64,000 nucleotides of DNA from Arabidopsis thaliana (GCF_000001735.4 NC_003074.8:11408101-11472100); one strand, 5' to 3'; counted from the first letter of the stretch, positions 21,416 through 34,160 are shown. The notes: generated by a model not told the origin, from the letters alone. Made by a program: numbers and translations.

Positions 21416-22558
21416 GTAACACCCGTGAACCGGAAAATATATTAGGGTTGTGTTTAAATCGCCTTATTTAATCGGTTAGTTTAATGGAAACCCTAGAGTG
21501 TGCCTATAAAAGAAGGAAACTCGAAATTTGGGATTTGGTTAGCCACTTTTCGTTTTGTAAAGGAGAAAAAGTGAGAGAAGGAGAAGAACCAGAATCGTTA
21601 GGGTTTGGGAGGAAACTGTTTCGACATATCAAATCGTTATCAAAGGTAACAAAATTTGGTAGAGTTATTCCCAAGTCTTTTATAGTCATTCTTCATTTTA
21701 CAGAAGTGGATTTGGATTCAAAATCTTTGAGTTATTCGCAGTTTTGTGACGGGAGTTAGGACCAGCGGGGATTGTAACTGAGATCGTGGTCTTGTCTGCT
21801 TTTAGATCGGCACAAGATTTTGTGGGACGCTTCGTGATGTCTTAGGGTAGCTTTTTACCGGAGGGATTTGTTAGTAAACGGTTGGTTTTTTAGTTCACAG
21901 TTTCGTCTTTGAGACTGTTTGTTTTTTATTTTTATATCCAGTTTGATTCAAGGTTTTTCTTTTGGTTTTGCTTCTTCTTACAATAAGTTACACAACCAAA
22001 AGACACCTTGAAGCAAACGGGACATAAAAATAAAAAACAAACAGTTTCAAAGACGAAACCCTAAACTAAAAACCAACCGTTGACTATCAAATCCCTCCAG
22101 TGAAAAGCTAGCCGTAGACGTCACGAAGTTTTTGACAAAATTTTGTGCCGATCGGAAATCAGACAAGAGGAAGATCTCAGTTACAATCCCCCGCTGGTCC
22201 TAACTCGCGTCTTAGAAAACGTGTCTCACGAAACTGCGAATAACTCAACGAGTTTAAATCCAAATCCACTTCTGTAAAATTGAGAATGACGATAAAAGAC
22301 TTGGAAATAACTATACTAAATTTTGTTACATTTGACAATGATTTGATATGTCGAAACTGTTTCCTCCCAAACCCTAACGATTCTGGTCCTTCTTATTCTC
22401 TCTCTTTTTCTCCTTTACAGAACGAAAAGTGGCTAACAAAGCTCTAATTTCGTATTTCCTTCTTTTATAGGCATACTTTAGGGTTTCTATTAATCCAACC
22501 GATTAAATCGGGCGATTTAAACACAATCCTAACCGATTTTCTGGTTCATGGGTGTTAC
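21416..22558. repeat. Large palindrome: two chromovirus LTRs tail to tail
   Basis: The left arm begins TGTAACACCCGTGAACC at 21416; the right arm ends GGTTCATGGGTGTTACA at 22558. They are inverted copies of one ~565-bp LTR, high-80s per cent identical by eye, separated by about 15-25 bp around 21985. Each arm keeps a GCCTATAAAAGAAGG TATA region. The structure could arise by inverted insertion or fold-back rearrangement, and its transcript would form a long hairpin. The left-arm frame at 21484-21759 is an accident of LTR sequence. Confidence 0.85.
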
Positions 22559-22640
22559 ATTTGGTTTGGATCGGTTTGGGTTTGGTTGTTCAGTTCAGTT
22601 TTGTTTGGTTCGGTTGAAATACCCACCCCTATTCGAAACT
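22559..22640 (-). mobile_element. One end of a hAT-like MITE
   Basis: GGTTCGGTTGAAATACCCACCCCTA matches the common end of Brassicaceae non-autonomous hAT elements, whose inverted tip reads AGGGGTGGGTATTTC. Only this end is visible, abutting the palindrome; the other end appears lost. Confidence 0.35.
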
Positions 22641-24874
22641 TTAATATAAGTTTTAATTCAAGATAAACTTTATGTATGAAACTGTATTTCACATGTATCA
22701 AATATCTTAAACATATTAGGACACTATTTTGTTTTTGGCAAGGTAATAGTTTCTTTTCAACATTATAAAGAGATCGTCAATAAGAAAAAACGTGTGCCAA
22801 AGAAATTTTACTCACAAAACTCATTAGCAACAAAGAGATCGACACACTTTTGGCCATTTCAACTTTTTTGTTGCGGTCCTATCTCTTAAGGTTTCAAAAG
22901 GTTTTAGTAGAATATTGTTACAACTTGTTTGACATGTGTCGTAGTGATGATGTATAATGGTAGAGACTAGGTAAAGCCAACATCATCCATGATTGGATCT
23001 ATAAGTTATATTCCAAAAACTAAAGTTAAGAAAACGTAAAATAAAATACATATTTAAGATTTTGATGTATTATGACCCAAAAAAGGAACAAAGTGTTTAA
23101 GATTCTGGTTGTGATAATGTCTTGTTGTCGAGTATATTAGACTAGGTTTTAATGTTGCATCTTTTCTTTCTTTAACATCATGTTCTCTCTCTTCAACCTA
23201 ATAGACACCCTCTCAATTTGTACATTCTACAATAGTTTGCTTAACAAAAAAGTTACATCTTATCATTTTTATTTTCTTCTGTTACACCTAATTAATCACT
23301 CTCTCAATTTTTACATCTTCTCATTTTTATTTTCTTTTTAATCGAGAGTATCTTGAATTTATTTAGCAAAATCTCTCTCCATAAAATATCTCTCTTCATT
23401 TTCTTTTCTCTTCAACTTTTATGTTTGAAATTATTATTTTACTATTGATATTTAATTATCCTTTTTTAGCTATTCAAATCTTTGACACAAACATTAATGA
23501 AAAAACCATGATGATCGATGTTCACACCACCGACACCACAGTTCAAACTTTAAAATCGTTTATCAAAAATGGATAACGAATAATAATGAAGGAACAAAAA
23601 AATTACTTTGAAGAATATGCTCTATGTTATGTCACACTTGGCGATTTCTTCATCAAACATGACTGGACCTTTTGAAATCTGATAATAACCAATCAAAGTG
23701 ATAATTTTAGTATCTTAAACATTTGAAGTGGTTTTCATGTTCATATTTCTACAAAAACACAGATTACAACATTTTGTTAACCGAACATTTCATTTTCTTT
23801 TTACAATAATGATGTGGCTTTAATTATTTTTATTGTTATTTAATACTAATAATAATATTTTATAATAATAAAAATATTAATTTTATTTATGTCTTCAATT
23901 TAATAAGAATAATAATATTGTAAAAAACTGAAAAACAAATTTAGCAAGAGAAATGTGTGATATATTTTCTGAGGTACAAGTTCTTGTAAATAAATGTCAT
24001 CATTCGAAACTTTACTATACGGTTTAATTCAAAATAAAACTTATGTATTAAAAAGTATTTCATATGTATTTCAAATTAAAATACTTTTAAAGATTAATAT
24101 GAATTTTAGCAACTTGACAAAATAGGCATTTTGTAAACAACATTTGTCAACCTAAAAAACATGAAGAAAGAGTAGAAACTCAAGGTAAATAAGATACAAC
24201 ATACCTTGTTTCTCATCTAAAAGTGAGAAGGTGTCTTAAACCTTTTTCATCAAGTCATTTCTAAAGAAACTTCACCTTTCATATTGTTCACTTTTGCATA
24301 TGCTCCAAAATTTTGACTCAACCTATTTGTTTCAAAACCCGTATCTATCTGGTGTTTTAGCTGATGAAAACTGTGTATCTATCTGGAGTTTCTACGTAGA
24401 AGACAATACTTATGATGAAAACAATGGCGTTACAAGCAAGTCCCATCTCCAAAATGTCAGAGGAGAGGAATAATTAGCCTTACCATATTTTTTTTTGTTT
24501 AAACTATGTTAGAAATATAGAATCAAAACAATATTATTTTATAAGTCTTATCCAAAGCATATTCTTATTTTTGTGCCTTTAACAAAAAAAACAAAAAAAA
24601 AATTCCATACTTATCTCCAGATGTTTTAGAATCCAATGAGCTCAAGTCGGACTCCTTTGTTTCAAAAACCACACAACCCTTCCTCTACTCATTAAATCCA
24701 CACCGTTCAAACTACCTATGCATAGACGTGGCAAACGATCAATGGACAAAACACAGATTATCCAATGGACCCGCACGTACACTCATGATTTTCCCCTCCC
24801 GAATAAAGTTGGTTTATCTTATACAGTAACTGACTGATACAAAATTCACATAAAAAAAAAAATAAGACATTCAT
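22641..24874. other. AT-rich intergenic region with dispersed repeats, no gene
   Basis: No credible ORF. Segment 22631-22715 (ATTCGAAACTTTAATATA) is repeated at 24003-24085. The stretch 22735-22950 (GGCAAGGTAATAGTTTCTTT, then AAAACTCATTAGC) is similar to 31448-31740, so a decayed dispersed repeat lies in both places. Confidence 0.5.
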
Positions 24875-26593
24875 TTGAAGAAATTGAAAGGAGAGGTAAC
24901 ATATGCGAAGTTGATTGAGAAGATTCGCATGAAGAGAAATGTAGATGAGACTTCGACAAAGCTTAAAGTGAGTTACTTTCCCTTCTCATTCCAAGGACGT
25001 AAGCTAAGACCAAATTATATTCGGGATAATGAAGATCTAGAGTGTTATTTTGAGGATGTGAATGAAGAAGGATTTAGAAGTATATTGCATGTTGAATCAA
25101 ATATGAGGATGAATGAGAATGAACGATTTGATAAAATATTAAGAGAGGATTTGGTTAGACAAAATGTTGTAAATAATGAAGATACATCTCTAATTGTTGG
25201 AACGGATGAGATTGGTGGTGCTGTCCTTGCTATGTATGTAGGAGAACCATCAGAGGTTGTGGTGGAGAATAAGGATATATATTTAGAAGAAAATGTGCGT
25301 GGACCAATTTTATGGGATGATAAGCTTGAAATTACAATAGGCCAAGAATTTGGAAGCAAAGAAGCAATCCAAAGTTTACTTGAAAAGGATGGACATAACA
25401 ATGTCTTTGAGTTTTTTGTAATGAAATATAGCCGTTAAGATATGTGGTGGCATGTTCAGAAGCATATAATGGATGTGATTGGTATCCCAGATATGTGGTG
25501 GCATGTCTAAGCCTTATTCTATACGAAAGGATTCATTCATGATCTCGGTCAAGTACAACTATAGGGCAAAGTAAAAGGAGGGGCACACCGACTATGGTTG
25601 TTTCATTATTAGCCAAAGATTATCCGGGATAAATTGTCACTCCAACTCTAAAAATCTTATTGACTTGGTTCAAGGAAGATTTCGTGTGCAAGTCTCATAT
25701 TCTACCGCGTGGAGAGGAAAAAGAGAAGCTGCAAATGATATTAGAGGTACACCAGAGGAAGGTTTTAGGTTTGTTGATTATTATATGTACATGTTACAAA
25801 AGATGAATCATGAATCAGGTTCGTATGTGGAAGTGGATGAGGAAAATAAGTTTAACTACTTGTTTTTTGCTTTAGGATCTTCCATTGAAGGCTTTCGACT
25901 TATGAGAAAAGTCATAATTTTGGATGGAACTCATATGAAGACTGCTTATGGTGGAATCCTAATTGTTGCTACGACTCAAGATCCCGTTCATAGTCGGTGT
26001 GCCTCTCCTTGGTTTGTCATTATCTTACTGCTTTTGGTGTAGTTGATGGTGAGAAAAACGATAGTTAGACTTGGTTTCTCAAGAAGCTCAAATCGATTAT
26101 ACCGGATTATCATGAAATTATGTTTGTTTCGAATAGAAACCAAAGTCTCATCAAGACAATAGCCGACGTCTATCCGTTGTGCCACTATGGACATTGCATC
26201 TACCATTTGTCTCAAAACGTGAAACTGAATGTTTATAGAGTAAAAAAGGCATAAGTGCAAAAACATTTAGGGAATGTGCTCGAGCTTATACGGAGGCGGA
26301 GTTCTTAAGGTTTTATGAAGTTTTTTCGACTACATATCCTTCAACACGTATATATCTAGATGATTATGCGGATGTGACAAATGTGGTAGATGTTATTTTG
26401 GAGGAGAAAAATACAACAGAGACACAAGCAATTCGGTTGAATCTGTAAATGGTGTTTTAGAGAAAGTAAGGAACTACTCCCTATTACAATTGATAGATGC
26501 AATAGTGGGAAAGATAGCGGAGTGGTTTGCCAAACATAGAAAATCTTTGGAACTGATACCAAGTGGACAATATTTGGATCCATTTGATTGAGG
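24875..26593 (+). pseudogene. Mutator-like (MULE) transposase pseudogene
   Basis: The N-terminal part (24875-25438, GEVTYAKLIEKIRMKRNVDE, then DNEDLECYFEDVNEEGFRS) is the leader typical of plant MuDR-type transposases. After stops in the zinc-binding region (around 25440-25650), the catalytic core resumes: FALGSSIEGFRLMRKVIILD, then DGTHMKTAYGGILIVATTQD near 25920-25985. After a frameshift near 26000 come VVDGE, FVSNRNQSLIKTIADVYP and HCIYHLSQNVK (26040-26230), and finally a C-terminal VNGVLEKVRNYS...IAEWFAKHRKSLELIPSG ending at 26592. At least two frameshifts and several stops make it inactive. No terminal inverted repeats were found. Confidence 0.8.
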
Positions 26594-26799
26594 AAACGAG
26601 TACCCATTCCCTACCAATGAAGGTATAGAATGACCTTTTCTACCATGTCGTTGAGAAGATAATTGGGCAACTGGGGGAGGTACTTTATAATTCCTAATAC
26701 TATGTTTTACGTATGATGGGTAATATAATAGTATCAGAGAATATGTACTTTGGAATTCTAACGAAGAAGATGAAGAAGTGTATTCACTATTTTTGAAGT

Positions 26800-27050
26800 A
26801 ATCGAAAGGAGAAGTAACAGATGCGAAGTTGATTGAGAAGATTTGAAGGAAGATAAATGTAGATGAGGCTTCTCATTCCAAAGACGTAAACACCAAATCA
26901 TACTCGAGATGATGAAGATCTAGAGTGTTATTTTGAGGATGTGATTGAAGAAATAGTTTGAAGTGTATTGCATGTTGAAGTTAACAATGATGTTGAACCA
27001 AATCTAAGAATGGATGAGAATGAACAATTTGATCAAGTATTAAGAGAGGA
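26800..27050 (+). pseudogene. Second N-terminal fragment of the same MULE transposase
   Basis: Closely matches 24868-25150 (AAAGGAGAAGTAACAGATGCGAAGTTG region, then GATGAAGATCTAGAGTG), with a deletion and stops. It ends at GAGAGGA exactly where a Helitron 3' end begins. The intact copy at 25143-25156 reads GAGAGGATTTGG, which provides the uninserted sequence. Confidence 0.75.
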
Positions 27051-27085
27051 CTAGAGGATAATCCGGGCTACGCCCGATATATGTT
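27051..27085 (-). mobile_element. Helitron 3' terminus (minus strand)
   Basis: Read on the minus strand: a hairpin CGGGC-GTA-GCCCG, then GATTATCCT and the CTAG end, followed by host T. Helitrons end in a short hairpin plus CTRR and insert between A and T. The paralogous MULE fragment shows the empty site A|T at this point. The element body extends rightward; I could not find its 5' TC end, which may be lost in the duplication. Confidence 0.65.
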
Positions 27086-30000
27086 TGATAATTAAACTTT
27101 TTTTTTTGGTTTTATTAAAATACATATGAAATAGTTATGTGATATAATATCTTATATTAAAAAGAAAAGATGTATAATACAATTAATTCTTCAATTCGAT
27201 ATATGTTTAAATTTCCTCTTTGCAAATATGTTTAAAATTTAAATTTCATTTTTCTAAGAGTTCTTTTATTAATATTAGTCTATATAGTATTTTGTTTCAT
27301 TTTTATAATCTCATCATTGTTTTTCAAGTCATCTTTATTTTTTCTTATTTTATTTTTTTGTTTAGTTTCAAAATATAACATGTTTAAACTGAAAGAAGAC
27401 ATGTAACTCATATTTTAAGAAAGTCATAACATTTGAAATGTCTTGTACGGAATGAAGAGTGGAAGAAAATCAAAGGAATTTGATACCAGAATAATTTAGT
27501 TCATAAATCTCGTAAGAAGCGGTAGTAAGAAAACAATAGCAATTGTTGACTGATTTTTGGTAGGAAAAATATTTTCTTTCATTTTCCTATTAACAAAATC
27601 CAACCAATTTTCTACAGTTATTTTGTAGAAAACTATTTTCTACAAAACAAAATTCAACTAATTTCTTAGTAAATTAATTTAAACAAAAACAATTTAATTG
27701 GTTTTAATGATCATATTAATTTGAAACTTTTATTCATAATTATTTAAGAATCTGAATAGTATTTATAAAATCAAATTATTGGACAAAACTAAAATGTTTA
27801 AAATCAATTTGAAAACAAAGTCTATCTACTTCCGCGTTGATGGTGACCACTATGGAATCTCTTCTTGAACATAGTCATCCATCCCAAAAGCTGACTCCTA
27901 TGAGCAGCTGAAACCCAAATACGATGGGGTTATCAAGTGAATCCTCTTGAGCACCTCTTCATATTTAATCATGTCGTATAAGGTATGAGGTATCCATCTG
28001 TTGAAATATAAATTTTTATTAAATCAAGCAGAAAAAGAGAAAGTTAAAATCAATGATCATGGGCTAGAAGCAAGCAAGAGAGGCCACACAACCAATAATC
28101 TGAAACAATTGTCAAAAACAAAATCAACTGCGAAAGGAAGGAAGCAACTGATCAAATCAAGAAAAAGGTAAGAGACCAACCTTTGTGTGATAAGACGAAA
28201 ATCACCAAGAGCCCGGAGAACTTGAGAGAAAAGAGGGAACAAACTTAGAGCTTGATGGAGAAGATTCAAGAGGATCCAACATGAAACAGAGTGAAAAGAG
28301 AAGAATTCAACACTATCACGATAAGCTTTTCAATCCCACCATCATGGTAAGTCTCGAGTGAACATAATAAATTTCTAGAAAAGAAAAGAAACGAAAGAGA
28401 GCCACAAATAACTCCCATATGCTGACGTGTCCATTAGAAAGAGTATTTTTGAGAATGCTGAGTTGGACACTTTGAAAGGTCTCGATAAGTTCCTTTTATT
28501 AGACTAACAACAATGGTTTTTTCATTCAACATCGTCTACATCATCTTCTCCCTCTTCCTCATCCTTTCCTCTCTCTTCCACATAATAATTCAATACCAAT
28601 TCAAATTTTATACTCTACAATGGTTTCTTTAATAAAATTTAACATCCTACCCCACCATTTTTATTTCATTATTTTTCTTTTTTTTTTTTATGTTTTAAAT
28701 TTGTGATTATATATTAAGACTAATTATAGATTGAAATTAAATTAAGATAATTATGAATTAAATAATAATTAAATCAAGCAGAAATACATATGAAATAGTT
28801 ATGTGATATATGTTTGATAATTAAACTTTTTTTTTTGGTTTTATTAAAATACATATGAAATAGTTATGTGATATAATATCTTATATTAAAAAGAAAAGAT
28901 GTATAATACAATTAATTCTTCAATTCGATATATGTTTAAATTTCCTCTTTGCAAATATGTTTAAAATTTAAATTTCATTTTTCTAAGAGTTCTTTTATTA
29001 ATATTAGTCTATATAGTATTTTGTTTCATTTTTATAATCTCATCATTGTTTTTTAAGTCATCTTTATTTTTTTTTATTTTATTTTTTTGTTTAGTTTCAA
29101 AATATAACATGTTTAAACTGAAAGAAGACATGTAACTCATATTTTAAGAAAGTCATAACATTTGAAATGTCTTGTACGGAATGAAGAGTGGAAAAAAATC
29201 AAAGGAATTTGATACCAGAATAATTTAGTTCATAAATCTCGTAAGAAGCGGTAGTAAGAAAACAATAGCAATTGTTGACTGATTTTTGGTAGGAAAAATA
29301 TTTTCTTTCATTTTCCTATTAACAAAATCCAACCAATTTTCTACAGTTATTTTGTAGATAACTATTTTCTACAAAACAAAATTCAACTAATTTCTTAGTA
29401 AATTAATTTAAACAAAAACAATTTAATTGGTTTTAATGATCATATTAATTTGAAACTTTTATTCATAATTATTTAAGAATCTGAATAGTATTTATAAAAT
29501 CAAATTATTGGACAAAACTAAAATGTTTAAAATCAATTTGAAAACAAAGTCTATCTACTTCCGCGTTGATGGTGACCACTATGGAATCTCTTCTTGAACA
29601 TAGTCATCCATCCCAAAAGCTGACTCCTATGAGCAGCTGAAACCCAAATACGATGGGGTTATCAAGTGAATCCTCTTGAGCACCTCTTCATATTTAATCA
29701 TGTCGTATAAGGTATGAGGTATCCATCTGTTGAAATATAAATTTTTATTAAATCAAGCAGAAAAAGAGAAAGTTAAAATCAATGATCATGGGCTAGAAGC
29801 AAGCAAGAGAGGCCACACAACCAATAATCTGAAACAATTGTCAAAAACAAAATCAACTGCGAAAGGAAGGAAGCAACTGATCAAATCAAGAAAGAGGTAA
29901 GAGACCAACCTTTGTGTGATAAGACGAAAATCACCAAGAGCCCGGAGAACTTGAGAGAAAAGAGGGAACAAACTTAGAGCTTGATGGAGAAGATTCAAGA

Positions 30001-30491
30001 GGATCCAACATGAAACAGAGTGAAAAGAGAAGAATTCAACACTATCACGATAAGCTTTTCAATCCCACCATCATTGTAAGTCTCGAGTGAACATAATAAA
30101 TTTCTAGAAAAGAAAAGAAACGAAAGAGAGCCACAAATAACTCCCATATGCTGACGTGTCCATTAGAAAGAGTATTTTTGAGAATGCTGAGTTGGACACT
30201 TTGAAAGGCCTCGATAAGTTCCTTTTATTAGACTAACAACAATGGTTTTTTCATTCAACATCGTCTACATCATCTTCTCCCTCTTCCTCATCCTTTCCTC
30301 TCTCTTCCACATAATAATTCAATACCAATTCAAATTTTATACTCTACAATGGTTTCTTTAATAAAATTTAACATCCTACCCCACCATTTTTATTTCATTA
30401 TTTTTCTTTTTTTTTTATGTTTTAAATTTGTGATTATATATTAAGACTAATTATAGATTGAAATTAAATTAAGATAATTATGAATTAAATA
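27069..30491. repeat. Near-identical 1.73-kb tandem duplication
   Basis: Copy 1 spans about 27069-28765 and copy 2 about 28799-30491, with constant offset near 1729 bp. I count only about ten differences including homopolymer lengths. The joint (28766-28805) is a patchwork: TTAAATCAAGCAGAAA also occurs at 28018, ATACATATGAAATAGTTATG at 27120, then GATATATG restarts the unit. The content is AT-rich, with a spliced-looking relic (ORF 28057-28269 and identical 29786-29998, minus strand) of no recognised function. Confidence 0.9.
28500..28760 (-). mobile_element. Duplicated end of the Harbinger relic (copy 1)
   Basis: ACAACAATGGTTTTTTCATT through CATCCTACCCCACC is the same subterminal sequence as 30239-30460 (copy 2, attached to the relic) and resembles 61985-62160. 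It was carried along in the 1.73-kb duplication. Confidence 0.5.
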
Positions 30492-31100
30492 ATTTTTTGA
30501 ATTTTGTTTTCTTTTTTATTTTTTATTATTAATTAAAAAGAAAAAATAAAGAAGAAATAGAAATTGTAATTATCAAAACAAATAAAATTACAAAAAACTT
30601 AAATACAATACATTAATAAACACACGACATAACTAATAAACCACACATAACCTAATTAGTACAATATAATGAACACACAAACTTAAAATTCTCTTTGATC
30701 ACGTAACATTCCAAATCTTGCCCATATGTGCTTGACTAAATCTGCTTGCAATTCATGATGGACACTTGAATCACGCAACTCGGATCTAGCACGCACATGA
30801 TTTGTAAACGCATGTAACACCTCCGTTGAGAATGGTTCCAGTGTACTATACCCGCTTGCCTTAGATTGATAGTTGTTGGGATTTGGATAGTGAAATTGGT
30901 AATTAGTGGAATTTTGGGTGTTAAAAGGGTTATTGTTAGGATCCATTTCACTGGAAAAGAAACATGAAAAGATATAGACACGAGTTTACAGGAGGCTAAT
31001 GGAAAATTTATAGTGAAAGTAGATGTATTTTTTTCTATGTCCAAATCAAATGAAACAAGTATCTATTTATAGAATTTGAATATGATGAATTTCAATGTAA
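30239..31100 (-). mobile_element. Internally deleted PIF/Harbinger relic
   Basis: Minus-strand ORF 30946-30683 starts MDPNNNPFNTQNSTNYQF, like the N-terminus of Harbinger-encoded proteins. It jumps to ELRDSSVHHELQADLVKHIW, the C-terminus of plant Harbinger transposases, so the middle of the element is deleted. Sequence downstream (30500-30680) and the left end resemble the element at 61985-64000. The right terminus is unclear, probably near 31080-31400. Confidence 0.6.
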
Positions 31101-33694
31101 AAATAATTTAAAACAAATAAATATTTTATAAGATAATTGATCTCTGATAATTTAGAGGAAAAAAAAATATCAGAAATCTCAGTAACAAATAAAAGAATAA
31201 CATGTCCTATTTACATTAACTTTCTCCCCCACAATTTCTGTCTCTAATTATTTATATGACAAGTGGCAATGAACGGTTCATTTTTAACAATTCAATATTG
31301 TTGAATCCGATCAATACCATTTAATCCACGTAAGATTCATTTATTTATTCAATACTTCACTTTAAGTATTCAACTATTGAATTAATATTTTTCAATAAAT
31401 CATTATAGATAGTTTTAGTAGTAGATTATCGGTAAAATTTTGTCTCTGGCAAGGTAGTAGCTTCTTTTCAATATTATAAAGATCATGTTTTAATTTTTTT
31501 AACAAATTTTCTATTTTAAATATCATTCAATATAGTAAGTAAAGAAGAAAAACCGTGTGTGAGAGAGAGTTCACTAGAAAAACTCATTAGCGGCAATGGT
31601 GAGAACTATTGTTGTATTTTTTCCTTTAAGTCCTGAAATCGACACACTTATGACTATTTTCAATATTTTGTCGCAATCCTATTTTTACATGTTTTAAAAT
31701 ATTTTTGTAGAATATAATAGCTTGTTCGATCTGTAGTATCGATGATGTCCACTGGCAGATTCACATCGGACTGTTAACTATCTAATAAAATATTACCATG
31801 TCATAAACCAATATTCTTATTTTTGTGTATTTATATATTTATCAAGAACAATAAAATTAAAATCATTACTTCGACATAGTAATTAGTGACTATTACTAAG
31901 AGTGTTAATACAGAAGTGGAAGAAATTTATTTAAAATATTATTCTTTCCTTACGATATAAAAAATATTTTTTGTTAAATTTTTATTGTAAATGTAAGAAT
32001 GTATAATGTTTTTTTAGATGTTAGACAGAATTTACTTTATAGAAAATACATATATATAATTTGATATTATATCTAATTGTGTGAAAGTATAAACTTACAT
32101 TGATGATTAAAAATATAAATAATAAATGTATATGAGTACTAAAACTATAGTAAAAATATACCATTTACAATAGGAGTATTATATCTTTATTATTGATGCT
32201 TTCTAAATTTAAAAGTTGAAATTATTTAAATATAGGTAGAAAATATAAATAAGTGTTGAGAAAATGATTAGTAGATATTTTTCTAAACTTATTTGACGCT
32301 CAAATGAGCAAGAATATCATGCAATTAATATGAGAAAAATAAACTGTGAAAATGAAAAGAAGGAAATTGGTCTGAGTTATGAACCAATTCAAAGAAGATA
32401 AAAAGTGCATTATAGAAGATGACAAAGGTCACATGAAAATGTGTTCGAAGAGAAATTGATTACGTCAGTTCAATTGTTGTTTGTGAAAAATAATTTTATA
32501 ATAAATACATATCCATTTATTTCTCATATAAAAAAATATGGAAAACAAAAAGAGTAACAAATTCATTACTTTCATCTTCATTCAAAGTGCCAATTTTATT
32601 AATTATGTAAGTTGTTCAAGGGTTAAATAACTGATTACCAAAAAATAATTGAAAACAGACTTTATGAATCTTATCTCTAAGTTATTTCCTAAATATTTCT
32701 GTTAAGATTTTCTAGAACTAAAAAGAAAACAAAAACAAAAAATATTATTCAAGGTAATATATTTACATCTATATACTAGGATAATAGTAAAACTTGAATT
32801 TTGATAATATTTTTTTGATTTTTTCGAGAACATTTTGTGATTAAAGTACATATAGTTAATTATGGAAATGATAATTTGTTCATGATAAAATAAATCAGAT
32901 ATACGCTTATTCCCAAGAAAATATTTATGGTGTCATATCTACTATTATATATTGTTTCATAGTATATTGGATATTTAATATTGTATGCACTATCCTTCTT
33001 TTTGCACGACCCGTCTATAAGGCAGCCATAACATCTACTTTATGTCACCAGATATAAATCATGTTTTAGGACCATTGTTTGATAATGCTTTAGTCAATTG
33101 GTTAGATACTTTACTATTCAGTTACATGTGCTCAGTTCAAATTTTAGTATAATTGTAAGAATTGGAATCTGTTTTAATCTTGACTGTTGAAGAGAATATA
33201 TATCATTCTTGATCTTTCATTATCTCATTTTGTATGTATTAAGAATTCCATACACTTTTGTCACAACCACAAATAATCTAATCGATGAAGTGAACATTAG
33301 ATACACATACTTGACAAACAACTTCACTAAGTATCGTTGAGAAATGTGACATAGAAAACAACATAGTTATAAAGAAATCATCTTACAGTAATATCTAATA
33401 CATATTTTAATTTTACATAACCAAACTGTCGCTCCCGCCCTTCCAAAGTTGCTCCAATTCTCTCTACCTTGCGCTTGTTCTCTTTAAATTCCCTCTCTCT
33501 CATCACTTTTGTTTAATGAACTGATCTTCTTCTTTTTTGTTCCATTCTTAATCAATTGATAAATAAACATCTTCAGGTCATCTTCCATGTTGTCATCCTT
33601 ATCATTTTTCTTCTCCTTTTTCACCTTAAAATTTCAGAGAATGATCAGTTCTTTTTAAAGAATTTTTGTATTAAAGCTCTCTTTTTCCTCATCA
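31101..33694. other. AT-rich intergenic region, no gene
   Basis: No ORF or RNA gene that I can support. It contains the 31448-31740 copy of the dispersed repeat also seen at 22735-22950, and a possible decayed MITE around 31260-31400 (ATTGTTGAATCC and AACTATTGAATT). Confidence 0.4.
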
Positions 33695-33850
33695 TCTTGG
33701 AAAGAGGTCCATTTGGTGTAGTTTATTTGGCCACGTTTGATCTTAAAAAATGAATGGCACTTGTGTATGCAAAAGACACAAATCCATCATTTTCCCATGA
33801 TACCTCAGCTAGATGCTCTTCTTTCATATGGCAATTAGAACATAACAAAT
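33556..33850 (+). pseudogene. Protein-kinase N-lobe fragment
   Basis: ERGPFGVVYLATFDLKK (about 33700-33753) resembles the glycine-rich ATP loop of Ser/Thr kinases, GxGxFGxVYLA. After a TGA the same frame continues MALVYAKDTNPSFSHDTSA. There is no conserved catalytic loop or activation segment downstream, because a Harbinger element begins at 33879. It may be a MAPKKK-like remnant; the match is short, so confidence is modest. Confidence 0.35.
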
Positions 33851-34116
33851 AGAAATAACTCGATGAATCATCAACATAGGGCCTGATTGGTTGTGTCTTT
33901 AGAGTTTTTTCACATCCATATTTTGGTCTACAACTATAAATCTACAACAATCATATTTTACATTTAATTTTTAGGTCTACAACAACATTTTACTTTTTCC
34001 CTTTTTTTGGGCACTAGAAACATCAAAAGCTATAGTCGTAAGTTTTGGTCTTTGGAATATAATTTTATTTAAGTTTTATATTAAACATTTTTGATAAAAA
34101 AAAAACCTAGCTTAAG

Positions 34117-34117
<1 letters not shown>

Positions 34118-34157
<40 letters not shown>
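34118..34157. repeat. (AT)n microsatellite
   Basis: About twenty uninterrupted TA dinucleotides within the Harbinger 5' region. Confidence 0.95.

Positions 34158-34160
<3 letters not shown>

Noticed and set aside
21484-21759. 91-residue frame in the LTR palindrome
   Set aside because: Lies in LTR leader sequence and has no homologous frame kept in the inverted arm.
28057-28269. 70-residue minus-strand frame, identical at 29786-29998
   Set aside because: Identity reflects the recent 1.73-kb duplication, not selection; no domain recognised.
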